Shown here: piece by piece, positions 1 through 5,556 of the stretch
How positions within the stretch are numbered: the first letter of the stretch is position 1
Layout: every line of letters starts with the position of its first letter
Assembly: GCA_012727625.1 (NCBI GenBank)
Contig: JAAYGP010000234.1
Span: 1-5,556 of the forward strand
Origin: Clostridiaceae bacterium
GTDB taxonomy: Bacteria; Bacillota; Clostridia; DSM-8532
Direction: 5' to 3'
Length of the DNA stretch: 5,556 nucleotides
Program-made: the position numbers and the translations under genes
The notes under the pieces: generated by a model
The model's input: only the letters and a program-made list of their open reading frames with translations
Databases searched by the model: none
What the model was told of the DNA's origin: nothing

Positions 1-59
1 GTTCCATTCTAACTTATTATTGCCGTTTTGTCTGTCTTAATTTCTGGTATCATTATATT

Positions 60-689
60 ATGAGGTTATTAAAAAAATTTATCAGGCTGAATACATTGCA
101 AAGCAAAATAAGTATATCTTTCATTTTATTATTGATTATACCCTTTTCAATATTTTCTTTCTTAATGAGCAAGCCGATAGAAAAAATAATGGAGGAAAGG
201 ATATCGGATTCTATTCAAAACAGCCTGAACATTAAGGCGATTACCCTGGAGAGCATATTCAGGGAAATGATGAGGTCTGTAACAATAATCGCTCTTGACA
301 GAAATGTGGCGGATATATTAAGCTTCCCCGAAAAATACAACAACTATGAAAGAGGCAGAACAATCATAAACCTCATGGACACCGACAGCTTATACCTGAA
401 TAAAATTGAAAAGCATATAACCGTTATGGATTTTCACGACAATATTTACACATCATGGAGGCAATACAGAACTAATGAATACGAACTTATAAGCTCAATG
501 GATTGGTATGGCAGAATTCTTGAAACAAAGGGCAGATTAGCATGGGTTTTTCATGACTATGATTATATAACAAAAACCGAGGACAACCTTTTGACAATTG
601 CCGCCCTTGTGGACAGGTATGGAAAAGCGTATGGAGCCGCAATGGTCAGCATTTATGAAGATGATATATATAAAATTATATCTGACTAA
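60..689 (+). CDS. N-terminal fragment of the sensor kinase: TM1 plus most of the extracellular sensor domain
   Basis: This 209-residue open part of the split kinase starts with a basic stretch (MRLLKKFIRL) and has a hydrophobic membrane segment at about residues 17-36. The rest is a predicted extracellular region of the double-Cache type found in YesM-like kinases. It ends at TAA 687-689 in the middle of that domain, so alone it would be a membrane-anchored, incomplete sensor with no HAMP or kinase. ATG at 60 is the first start codon in this frame, which is open back to position 3 without any ATG, GTG or TTG. The basic-then-hydrophobic start fits the family. No good Shine-Dalgarno sequence is seen within 15 bases upstream, so the start is likely but not proven. 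A promoter, if any, lies mostly outside the window. Confidence 0.6.
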   Translation: MRLLKKFIRLNTLQSKISISFILLLIIPFSIFSFLMSKPIEKIMEERISDSIQNSLNIKAITLESIFREMMRSVTIIALDRNVADILSFPEKYNNYERGRTIINLMDTDSLYLNKIEKHITVMDFHDNIYTSWRQYRTNEYELISSMDWYGRILETKGRLAWVFHDYDYITKTEDNLLTIAALVDRYGKAYGAAMVSIYEDDIYKIISD

Positions 690-761
690 AATGAGGATGA
701 AAGCAGTGAAACCGCCATTATCAATGAAGAGGCGGGAATCGTTTCCTTTACAAACAGTGAG

Positions 762-1829
762 ATGCCTAAAGAAAGCTTAAGGGAGCAGGATTTTTATAAA
801 AGAGTCTTTGAAAATGACGAAGGATATTTCATTGATTTTGTTAATGAGCAAAAAACCATTGTGAACTATGCAAAGGTTGGGAACACTGACTGGAAGCTTA
901 TTATATTTACTCCCTATGACAGCATATTTAAGCAGATTAACGATATAAGAAAGAATACTGCAATATTTATAGCATTAATGCTTTTGATTTTTACAGCAAT
1001 AACGGTATTAATATCCTTTACTATTACAGGTCCCATAAAAATGCTCAGAAACAACATGAGAAAGGTAAAAGAGGACGATTTGGGCCAAATGATGCCGGTT
1101 CAGGGCAGTGACGAGGTAAAGGATCTTATTGTCGAGTACAACAAAATGACCCGAAGAATAAAGACGCGCTTTGAAAATGTCAAGGAGGAACAGAAGCAAA
1201 AGCAGGAATTGAGGTTTAAAGCACTTCAGGCACAGATTAATCCTCATTTTATATTAAACACATTAAATAATATTAAATTTGTCGCCATAATGAGCAGGGC
1301 AAATGAAGCAGCTAAAATGATTACGGCGCTGGGCTCTATAATGGAGGATTGCATTGGAAAAGGAGAAGACATAATAAACCTCGGTCAGGAAATTAAGTAT
1401 ATTGAAAACTATGTGTATCTTCAAAAAATCAGGTATAATGATAAATTTTCAGTCTTTTATGATATTGATGAGGAAGTGCTTAATTGCCGGGTATTCAAGT
1501 TTATATTGCAGCCAATTGTTGAAAACAGCATTTATCACGGCATTCAGAACATTGAGGGTACGGGGCGAATTGATATAAGCGCACACAAAGAAGGTGACAA
1601 TTTAGTAATCAAAGTGAAGGATAACGGAGCGGGAATTCAACCGGAAAGACTGAAAGCCATTAGAGAGTATCTATATAAGGGGACAGAGCCGGAGAAAAAA
1701 GGAAGAGTGGGTATTAAGAACATTCACGACAGAATAGTGCTAAGCTACGGAGAGGAATACGGTCTTAAAATAGACAGCATTGAGGGGAAAGAAACCGAAG
1801 TTACAGTTGTTATACCGTGGAATACTTAG
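762..1829 (+). CDS. C-terminal fragment of the sensor kinase: end of sensor, TM2, HAMP, His_kinase, HATPase
   Basis: This 355-residue open part of the kinase lies downstream of the internal TAA. It opens with the tail of the Cache domain (the NTDWKLIIFTPYDSIF stretch is typical of its last strand), then TM2 (about residues 65-88) and HAMP (about 90-134). A coiled linker follows (residues about 134-150, rich in E, K and Q), then the phosphoacceptor motif NPHFILNTLN with His162, and the GHKL ATPase with ENSIYHG, DNGAGI and GRVGIKN boxes. All key residues for autophosphorylation are present. ATG 762 is simply the first ATG after the stop. AGTGAG abuts it directly, which is too close to act as a normal ribosome site, so I doubt it is a native start. 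If made, it would be a one-TM kinase without a full ligand pocket and possibly insensitive to signal. TAG 1827-1829 is 18 bases before the regulator gene. Confidence 0.7.
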   Translation: MPKESLREQDFYKRVFENDEGYFIDFVNEQKTIVNYAKVGNTDWKLIIFTPYDSIFKQINDIRKNTAIFIALMLLIFTAITVLISFTITGPIKMLRNNMRKVKEDDLGQMMPVQGSDEVKDLIVEYNKMTRRIKTRFENVKEEQKQKQELRFKALQAQINPHFILNTLNNIKFVAIMSRANEAAKMITALGSIMEDCIGKGEDIINLGQEIKYIENYVYLQKIRYNDKFSVFYDIDEEVLNCRVFKFILQPIVENSIYHGIQNIEGTGRIDISAHKEGDNLVIKVKDNGAGIQPERLKAIREYLYKGTEPEKKGRVGIKNIHDRIVLSYGEEYGLKIDSIEGKETEVTVVIPWNT

Positions 1830-1833
1830 AAAA

Positions 1834-1840
1834 GTGAGGG
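1834..1840 (+). promoter_or_regulatory. Ribosome binding site that fixes the GTG start of the response regulator
   Basis: GTGAGGG ends 7 bases before GTG 1848 and lies in the 18-base gap after the kinase stop. The product of a GTG start begins MIKVLIADDE, the usual beginning of a receiver domain, so this start is well supported. Confidence 0.7.
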
Positions 1841-1847
1841 CTTATCA

Positions 1848-3464
1848 GTGATAAAGGTACTTATCGCAGATGATGAGATAATTGCCAGAGCAGGTATTAA
1901 ATCGCTTGTAAATTGGGAGGAGAACGGCTTTCGGGTCGTTGGCCTTGCTGCGGACGGCAAAGAAGCCATGGAGATGATACGCAGTGAAAGACCCGACATT
2001 GTTCTAACCGATATTATGATGCCGAAGCTGTCTGGTATAGAGCTGATTAAAAATGCCAAGGCGGAATATCCTTTCATAAAATTCATCGTTTTAAGCTGTC
2101 ATAATGAGTTTGAATATGTCAGGCAGGCAATGAAGTTTGGTGCTGAGGATTATGTGCTGAAGCTTTCCATGGTCTCCGGAGAGCTGCTTGAGCTGCTCCT
2201 TTCCGTATCAGAGAAGATTAAAGAAGAAAGAAAGCTTGATGGCGCGGAATTGCGAATCGATGACGCCATTACCGAACGCAGCAAAAGAATTGAATATTTA
2301 ATAAGCCTTATTAACGGGGAAAAATATACGGGGGAATTAAAAGATCATGAAAGCGTGCGGCTTTTTGATGTCAGTGCGCCTAAAGCGCTTGCATACGTTA
2401 AAATAGACAATTTTGAAAATATTGGTGAAGACAGCTTAAAAGCAGAGAGAACCCTTGTAAATGTAATGGAGCAGCAGCTGAAAGACAGGGGACTGCTTGA
2501 ATTATTCAGGTATAAAGAAAACGGCTTTGTTTTTTTGCTTAGCTTTGATATTGAAAAATTCAACGACATAGAAAAAACCGTTTATGAAATTAGCCAAAAA
2601 TTATCAATATTTATTAATAAATATGTTAATGTGTCCGTTTCAATTGGTATCAGCAGCATTTTTAAAGATTACAGTGAGTTAAATATTGCTTTCAGCCAGG
2701 CGGTTAAAGCATGTAAAAGCAGGTTTTACAAAGGTGCGGGTACTGTTTGCAAATACCATGATAAGCTTTTTACAGAAGAAAGCATCCAGGTGTTTACCGT
2801 AAAAGAGCAAAAGGATTTAATTGATTATCTTGACATATGCGACATCGAGAGCATCAGAAAGCTTATAAACAATATCATTGACGCTCTTTATAGAACCTGT
2901 CCGCCGGTCGAAAAGTGCATTCAGCTATTTATGGAGGTTTACTACTGCATGAGCTCCGTGCTTAAGAATTATGGCGACAGTATCGGGGATGAAAGCGATA
3001 AAAAACCTGATTATATACAGATATCCAACGCGGAATTTCTTAAGGAAGCAGGAGATATGCTGATGCAATACGGTGAATACTGCGTAAGCTTAATTGAAAA
3101 AGCAAGACATTCCGCATACCGGAAGGAAATAATAGCTGCGATTGATTATATTAAGAAGAATTATTCAAGTGATATATCGCTAAAAAGCGTTGCGCAGCAT
3201 GTTTTTGTAAGCGACAGCTATTTAAGCCGTATCTTTAAGGAGGATATGAACAAAAGCTTTGTGGAATACCTTACGGAAATACGGATTGAAAAAGCCATAG
3301 AGCTTATAAAGACAACGGATCTTCCCAACTATGTCATTGCGGAAAAAATCGGTTATGAAAACATAAATTACTTCGGACGGGTGTTTAAGAAAATAACAGG
3401 TTTAACACCATCCCAGTACAGAAACAGGTACAGTTCCTTCAATACCGGTAAAAAAAGTGAATAA
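1848..3464 (+). CDS. YesN-like response regulator, receiver plus AraC-family DNA-binding domain
   Basis: This 538-residue cytoplasmic transcription factor is the presumed partner of the kinase just upstream. The receiver domain (about 1-120) has the acidic pair D8/D9, phosphoacceptor D55 in LTDIMMP, S83 and K105, so it should be phosphorylatable. Residues about 168-307 resemble the degenerate GGDEF-like middle region common in YesN proteins: VSVSIGIS at 262-269 and later RFYKGAG, but no GGDEF catalytic signature. The C-terminal AraC-type domain (about 426-530) has two helix-turn-helix units: LKSVAQHVFVSDSYLSRIFK at 445-464 and IAEKIGYENINYFGRVFKK at 497-515, followed by the family signature GLTPSQYR. 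Length is normal for the family. The 18-base spacing implies co-transcription with the kinase. By analogy it activates the binding-protein and permease genes downstream; its ligand and sites cannot be read from sequence. TAA ends the gene. Confidence 0.93.
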   Translation: MIKVLIADDEIIARAGIKSLVNWEENGFRVVGLAADGKEAMEMIRSERPDIVLTDIMMPKLSGIELIKNAKAEYPFIKFIVLSCHNEFEYVRQAMKFGAEDYVLKLSMVSGELLELLLSVSEKIKEERKLDGAELRIDDAITERSKRIEYLISLINGEKYTGELKDHESVRLFDVSAPKALAYVKIDNFENIGEDSLKAERTLVNVMEQQLKDRGLLELFRYKENGFVFLLSFDIEKFNDIEKTVYEISQKLSIFINKYVNVSVSIGISSIFKDYSELNIAFSQAVKACKSRFYKGAGTVCKYHDKLFTEESIQVFTVKEQKDLIDYLDICDIESIRKLINNIIDALYRTCPPVEKCIQLFMEVYYCMSSVLKNYGDSIGDESDKKPDYIQISNAEFLKEAGDMLMQYGEYCVSLIEKARHSAYRKEIIAAIDYIKKNYSSDISLKSVAQHVFVSDSYLSRIFKEDMNKSFVEYLTEIRIEKAIELIKTTDLPNYVIAEKIGYENINYFGRVFKKITGLTPSQYRNRYSSFNTGKKSE

Positions 3465-3500
3465 TCAGAGCAAAAAAGTGAAGATATAGATTTAAACTAC

Positions 3501-3545
3501 AGATTTTTGAACATTGTATCCTGAATAGTTCATTCATTAAAATCT
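3501..3545 (+). repeat. Nested inverted repeat over the -35 region, candidate operator
   Basis: AGATTTT (3501-3507) is the exact reverse complement of AAAATCT (3539-3545). Immediately inside, TGAAC (3508-3512) is the reverse complement of GTTCA (3528-3532). The left arm is therefore a continuous 12-base block, while the right arm is split by six bases (TTCATT). The element ends 9 bases before the -10 box and covers the -35 position, where an AraC-type activator or a repressor could bind. There is no T tract after it, so it does not look like a terminator. The role as operator is inference. Confidence 0.35.
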
Positions 3546-3560
3546 CACACCCTGTATAAT
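3533..3560 (+). promoter_or_regulatory. Putative sigma-A-type promoter for the binding-protein/permease operon
   Basis: A perfect TATAAT lies at 3555-3560. With a 16-base spacer the -35 would be TTCATT (3533-3538), only 3 of 6 matches to TTGACA. A consensus -10 with a poor -35 is what one expects of an activator-dependent promoter. Transcription would start near 3567, giving a leader of roughly 110 bases. In AT-rich DNA a chance TATAAT is possible, but the position between divergent functions and in front of a strong ribosome site supports it. Confidence 0.5.
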
Positions 3561-3569
3561 AAAATTACA

Positions 3570-3643
3570 GCGGGGATTAAGCTTGATAAGACAGATGAGC
3601 CTCGCAGGGCAGTGTGTTTTTATTAATCTTAAGTAATCACTGC
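3570..3643 (+). promoter_or_regulatory. Leader with two potential stem-loops
   Basis: GCGGGG (3570-3575) can pair with CCTCGC (3600-3605) as six base pairs including one G-U, closing a 24-base loop. A second stem pairs GCAGTG (3609-3614) with CACTGC (3638-3643), with an inner ATTA/TAAT helix (3622-3625 with 3634-3637) after a one-sided 7-base bulge. Both lie between the predicted transcription start and the ribosome site, which stays unpaired. The fold matches no riboswitch class I recognise. It may stabilise the mRNA or be chance. Confidence 0.3.
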
Positions 3644-3660
3644 ATTAAATCACATTTGAG

Positions 3661-3667
3661 AAGGAGG
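3661..3667 (+). promoter_or_regulatory. Strong ribosome binding site that decides the binding-protein start
   Basis: AAGGAGG ends 9 bases before ATG 3677. The same frame is open further upstream to a GTG at 3614, but that start has no ribosome site and would put a polar, arginine-rich stretch before the lipoprotein signal. ATG 3677 is therefore the start. Confidence 0.9.
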
Positions 3668-3676
3668 ATATTTTGT

Positions 3677-5080
3677 ATGACAGGAAGAAAGGTTTCTTAC
3701 TTAGGCCTTGCATTGGTTATTGTTATGACGCTTTCTTTGCTGGCAGGTTGTACACCACCGGGTCAGAATAATCAGACAAGCGCTCCGACAACAGCAGCAC
3801 CCACAACAAGTCAAAGCCAGCAGGCAAGTGAAACAAACAAAGCCGATGTAAAGGGGAAGATTTCTCTCTGGTGTGCATGGGGTGAGGGCAGCGGACCTGC
3901 ATCATGGATCGAAGATTTCAACAAGGAATACCCCAATGTAGAAGTTGTGTACAATCAATTCAGAAACAATGAAGAAGGCAATACTCTTCTTGATGTAAGT
4001 CTTCTTGCAGGCGAAGCTGATCTTGTATTAAGCTACGGAGTTGAGAAGTTCATTCCAAGAGCTCAAAAAGGGTTGTTCTACAGCCTGAATAATTATCTTG
4101 CGAAAGACGGAATTGATGTTTCAAGAGACTTCTCGCCTGAAACATATGTATATAATGATCAGTATTACGGACTGCCAATAACCTGTATATCTGAGTTCGT
4201 TACCATCAACAAGGACATGTTTGATGCAGAAGGCATAGAAGTTCCAAAGGAATGGACATTTGACGAATATCTTGATATAGCAAGAAAGCTTACAAAAGGC
4301 GAAGGAGCTGAAAAGGTATTTGGATGCGCGGATCATAAGGATCACTACTTCTGGACATATCCTGCAGTTTCCGTACTTGGCTCAAACGCTCTGTACAATG
4401 AAGAAAAGCTTTCAAACTTTGATCACCCGCTTTTTAAACAAGCCATAGAAATGAGATATAACATGGAAGTTGTTGAAAAAATTGCTTTCCCGTATCTTGA
4501 ACTATGGGCGTCTAATTTAAGAGGAATCGATTTCCTGCTCCAGGAAAGAATCGCTATGATAGTTGATACATCATCATCTGCAAGATTTTTAAACAGCATG
4601 GATGAATACCCCCGTGATTTCACAGTTTCATTCGCTCCGTATCCTAAAACCCTTGCAGATCAGGAGCATAATTATGCAAACGGTCTTAAGTTATTTGGCT
4701 ACATCAGTATAAACTCCAATACCGTTGATAAGGATGCTGCCTGGGCCTTTATAAAATGGCTGGGACTTGACAATTCAAGCAGAATCGCACAGGTTGGACA
4801 CATTCCATCATACACGGGCACCGATAAAGAGGCTGTTGTTGTTCAAATGTTCGGCGATGCCAATGCAACCGGCAAGCTAATTGACCTTGAGGCATTTAAG
4901 AGGGTAGTTCTGGATTACGAATCGGTTCATTTCTCCGATAACTACTTCGACGCATATGACCAATTATTTGTTATCGGTAAAGAAGAATTTGAAAAAGTAA
5001 TGTCTGGCATGATTTCAGTTGATGAAGCCATCAGCAACATGAAGAGAAGAGCAGACGAGGCTATTCAAAGAGAAGACTGA
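3677..5080 (+). CDS. Extracellular solute-binding lipoprotein of a carbohydrate ABC importer (family 1, UgpB-like)
   Basis: This 467-residue protein captures a sugar or oligosaccharide outside the cell and hands it to the membrane permeases. The N terminus is a lipoprotein signal: basic MTGRK, a hydrophobic core, and lipobox LAGC with Cys25 as the predicted lipidated residue, so the mature protein is anchored on the outer face of the membrane. Residues 26-55 are a flexible linker rich in T, S, Q and A. The binding domain starts at about 60 (KISLWCAWGEGSGPASWIED) and includes the family stretch YGLPI with a following FVTINKDMFDAEGIEVPKEW segment (about 164-193), typical of family 1 proteins. 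Length is usual. The gene has its own promoter-like region, is followed by a permease gene of the expected family, and is preceded by a YesM/YesN pair, a common arrangement. The exact ligand cannot be read from sequence. It ends in tandem in-frame stops, TGA then TAG. Confidence 0.93.
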   Translation: MTGRKVSYLGLALVIVMTLSLLAGCTPPGQNNQTSAPTTAAPTTSQSQQASETNKADVKGKISLWCAWGEGSGPASWIEDFNKEYPNVEVVYNQFRNNEEGNTLLDVSLLAGEADLVLSYGVEKFIPRAQKGLFYSLNNYLAKDGIDVSRDFSPETYVYNDQYYGLPITCISEFVTINKDMFDAEGIEVPKEWTFDEYLDIARKLTKGEGAEKVFGCADHKDHYFWTYPAVSVLGSNALYNEEKLSNFDHPLFKQAIEMRYNMEVVEKIAFPYLELWASNLRGIDFLLQERIAMIVDTSSSARFLNSMDEYPRDFTVSFAPYPKTLADQEHNYANGLKLFGYISINSNTVDKDAAWAFIKWLGLDNSSRIAQVGHIPSYTGTDKEAVVVQMFGDANATGKLIDLEAFKRVVLDYESVHFSDNYFDAYDQLFVIGKEEFEKVMSGMISVDEAISNMKRRADEAIQRED

Positions 5081-5101
5081 TAGACATTGATGGCTAAAAG
5101 G

Positions 5102-5165
5102 TTGGCAGAAGACAACTCCATGAATCATACATCCTGGACAAAGCTTATGGATTTGCTTCTGCCAA
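5102..5165 (+). promoter_or_regulatory. Strong intercistronic stem-loop, possible leaky terminator or mRNA-stabilising hairpin
   Basis: TTGGCAGAAG (5102-5111) and CTTCTGCCAA (5156-5165) are perfect reverse complements, ten base pairs, extendable outward by two G-U pairs. Inside, TCCATGA (5117-5123) pairs with TTATGGA (5145-5151), seven pairs with one G-U, across a small internal loop. A T run begins six bases after the main stem at 5171, and AAAA at 5096-5099 could pair with part of it. Hairpins placed after the binding-protein gene are known in ABC sugar operons (for example between malE and malF of E. coli) and keep that protein in excess. Whether this one attenuates transcription or protects the upstream mRNA is inference. 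Confidence 0.6.
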
Positions 5166-5206
5166 TTGCATTTTTTGCATGATTTTTATTACCTAATCTC
5201 ACTTTT

Positions 5207-5213
5207 AGAGGTG
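5207..5213 (+). promoter_or_regulatory. Ribosome binding site for the TTG-start permease
   Basis: AGAGGTG ends 7 bases before TTG 5221. An in-frame TGA at 5212-5214 overlaps this site, so the permease cannot start earlier than about 5215, and the next ATG in frame is not until 5398, inside conserved sequence. The site and the stop together fix the TTG start. Confidence 0.75.
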
Positions 5214-5220
5214 AAGACTT

Positions 5221-5556
5221 TTGAACAGAAAAAAAGAAACATTTTACGGATATTTATTTTTGCTGCCCAGTCTGGCAAGCTTTGCAATATTCTTGTTGAT
5301 TCCAATATTGTTCTCTGTGTATCTGGCTTTTACAAACTGGGATGTAATATCCGGTTTTGATAATATAAATTTTATAGGGCTTGAAAACTTCACCCGAATG
5401 TTTAAAGATGAATGGTTTAACGCATCCATAAAAAACAATCTGGTGTACACATTGGTTGTTGTGCCGGTCACGTTGCTTTTGTCCCTTTTCATCGCAATTA
5501 TATTAAATAATATGGTATATTTGAAGAACGTACTAAGGCTGGCCTATTTCATTCCA
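5221..5556 (+). CDS. Carbohydrate ABC transporter permease, UgpA/LplB-like, N-terminal part
   Basis: The first 112 residues of an inner-membrane permease that forms the translocation channel for the substrate delivered by the upstream lipoprotein. The product starts (M)NRKKETFYGYLFLLPSL, with TM1 at about residues 11-36. An outer-face segment follows with the family pattern TNWDVISG then NFIGLENFTRMFKDEWF (about 38-66), and TM2 at about 73-96 after NNLVYT. The stretch LKNVLRLAYFIP at the window edge corresponds to the conserved region before TM3. Proteins of this family are usually about 290-310 residues, so roughly 180-200 residues, including the EAA loop that contacts the ATPase, lie beyond the window. 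The start is TTG at 5221, preceded by AGAGGTG. Such genes are nearly always followed by a second permease; the ATPase is often encoded elsewhere in Firmicutes. Confidence 0.92.
   Translation, partial: MNRKKETFYGYLFLLPSLASFAIFLLIPILFSVYLAFTNWDVISGFDNINFIGLENFTRMFKDEWFNASIKNNLVYTLVVVPVTLLLSLFIAIILNNMVYLKNVLRLAYFIP

Larger units (their letters stand above)
60..1829 (+). pseudogene. YesM-like sensor histidine kinase frame interrupted by an in-frame TAA
   Basis: Positions 60-1829 form a single frame of 590 codons including the final TAG. It is broken only by TAA at 687-689 (codon 210). No frameshift is present, because codons 211 onward continue the sensor domain as if nothing were missing. The joined product would be about 588 residues, normal for the YesM family: TM1 at codons 17-36, an extracellular Cache-type sensor at about 38-298, TM2 at about 299-322, HAMP at about 323-368, the His_kinase domain with NPHF (His at codon 396), and an ATPase with N-box ENSIYHG (from codon 488), DNGAGI (from 521) and GRVGIKN (from 548). 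Every catalytic motif is intact, so the lesion looks recent, is a sequencing error, or is tolerated. TAG, TAA and TGA each end a gene in this window, so a reassigned TAA is unlikely. The protein would be a membrane kinase that phosphorylates the downstream regulator. Confidence 0.75.
3465..3676 (+). other. Regulatory intergenic region between the regulator and the binding-protein gene
   Basis: This 212-bp gap has no supported gene. From left to right it holds an AT-rich stretch without a recognisable terminator for the regulator gene, a nested inverted repeat (3501-3545), a promoter-like -10 box (3555-3560), two potential leader stem-loops (3570-3643), and a strong ribosome site (3661-3667). 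No GC-rich hairpin with a trailing T run is seen, so some read-through from the regulator operon is possible. Confidence 0.7.
5081..5220 (+). other. Intergenic gap between binding protein and permease
   Basis: This 140-bp gap is long for two genes of one transporter operon. It contains the 10-bp perfect inverted repeat at 5102-5111/5156-5165, then T-rich sequence (TTTTTT at 5171-5176 and TTTTT at 5183-5187), then the permease ribosome site. No independent promoter is obvious. A short ATG frame at 5090-5182 is present but lacks a ribosome site and overlaps the hairpin. Confidence 0.7.

Noticed and set aside
28..56. Possible promoter TTGTCT/CATTAT in front of the kinase
   Set aside because: Poor match, and it would place the transcript start on the ATG itself; too little upstream sequence is available to judge.
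598..780. A 60-codon + strand frame spanning the kinase stop codon
   Set aside because: It lies in another frame across the kinase sequence. The kinase frame continues with recognisable sensor sequence on both sides, so this is a shadow and not evidence of a frameshift.
1826..2086. Minus-strand frames opposite the kinase, regulator and binding-protein genes
   Set aside because: They lie fully opposite well-supported genes, have no family features and are explained as antisense shadows.
3451..3482. Direct repeat AAAAAAGTGAA at 3451-3461 and 3472-3482
   Set aside because: Low-complexity A-rich sequence; one copy is within the coding end of the regulator. Likely chance.
3614..3676. Upstream GTG start extending the binding protein by 21 residues
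   Set aside because: No ribosome site precedes it, the extension is polar and arginine-rich, and the strong AAGGAGG plus lipoprotein signal point to ATG 3677.
5167..5179. Small palindrome TGCA-TTTTT-TGCA followed by T-rich sequence as an independent terminator
   Set aside because: A four-pair AT-rich stem is too weak to terminate alone; the larger hairpin just upstream is the better candidate.
5166..5360. A 64-codon + strand frame overlapping the permease start
   Set aside because: The permease frame from TTG 5221 has clear family sequence and a ribosome site; the other frame has no recognisable protein features.

Overview
The window looks like an ordinary carbohydrate-uptake locus from a low-GC Firmicute, most likely a Clostridia member. 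The evidence is AT-rich DNA, purine-rich Shine-Dalgarno sites, use of GTG and TTG as well as ATG starts, and a YesM/YesN-type two-component system beside an ABC importer. No rRNA, tRNA, CRISPR array, transposase or phage gene is visible.

Layout, all on the + strand. Positions 60-1829 hold one reading frame for a YesM-like sensor histidine kinase. It is interrupted by an in-frame TAA at 687-689, leaving an N-terminal sensor fragment (60-689) and a C-terminal kinase fragment (762-1829). Eighteen bases later a GTG-start gene (1848-3464) encodes a YesN-like response regulator with REC, degenerate GGDEF-like middle and AraC-type HTH domains. A 212-bp gap (3465-3676) carries a nested inverted repeat, a good -10 box with a weak -35, and a leader that can fold into two stem-loops. 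Next come a lipoprotein solute-binding protein (3677-5080) and, after a 140-bp gap with a strong hairpin, a TTG-start sugar permease (5221 onward) cut by the window end. A second permease usually follows in such operons but lies outside.

Likely logic (inference from the families): the kinase senses an extracellular sugar or oligosaccharide, directly or through the binding protein, and phosphorylates the regulator. The regulator then activates the weak promoter in front of the binding protein. The hairpin after the binding-protein gene probably keeps that protein in excess over the permeases, as in other ABC sugar operons.

The points most worth a second look are the nonsense codon in an otherwise intact kinase, the hairpin at 5102-5165, and the inverted repeat over the promoter. 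I see no convincing sign of a new type of biological system here.
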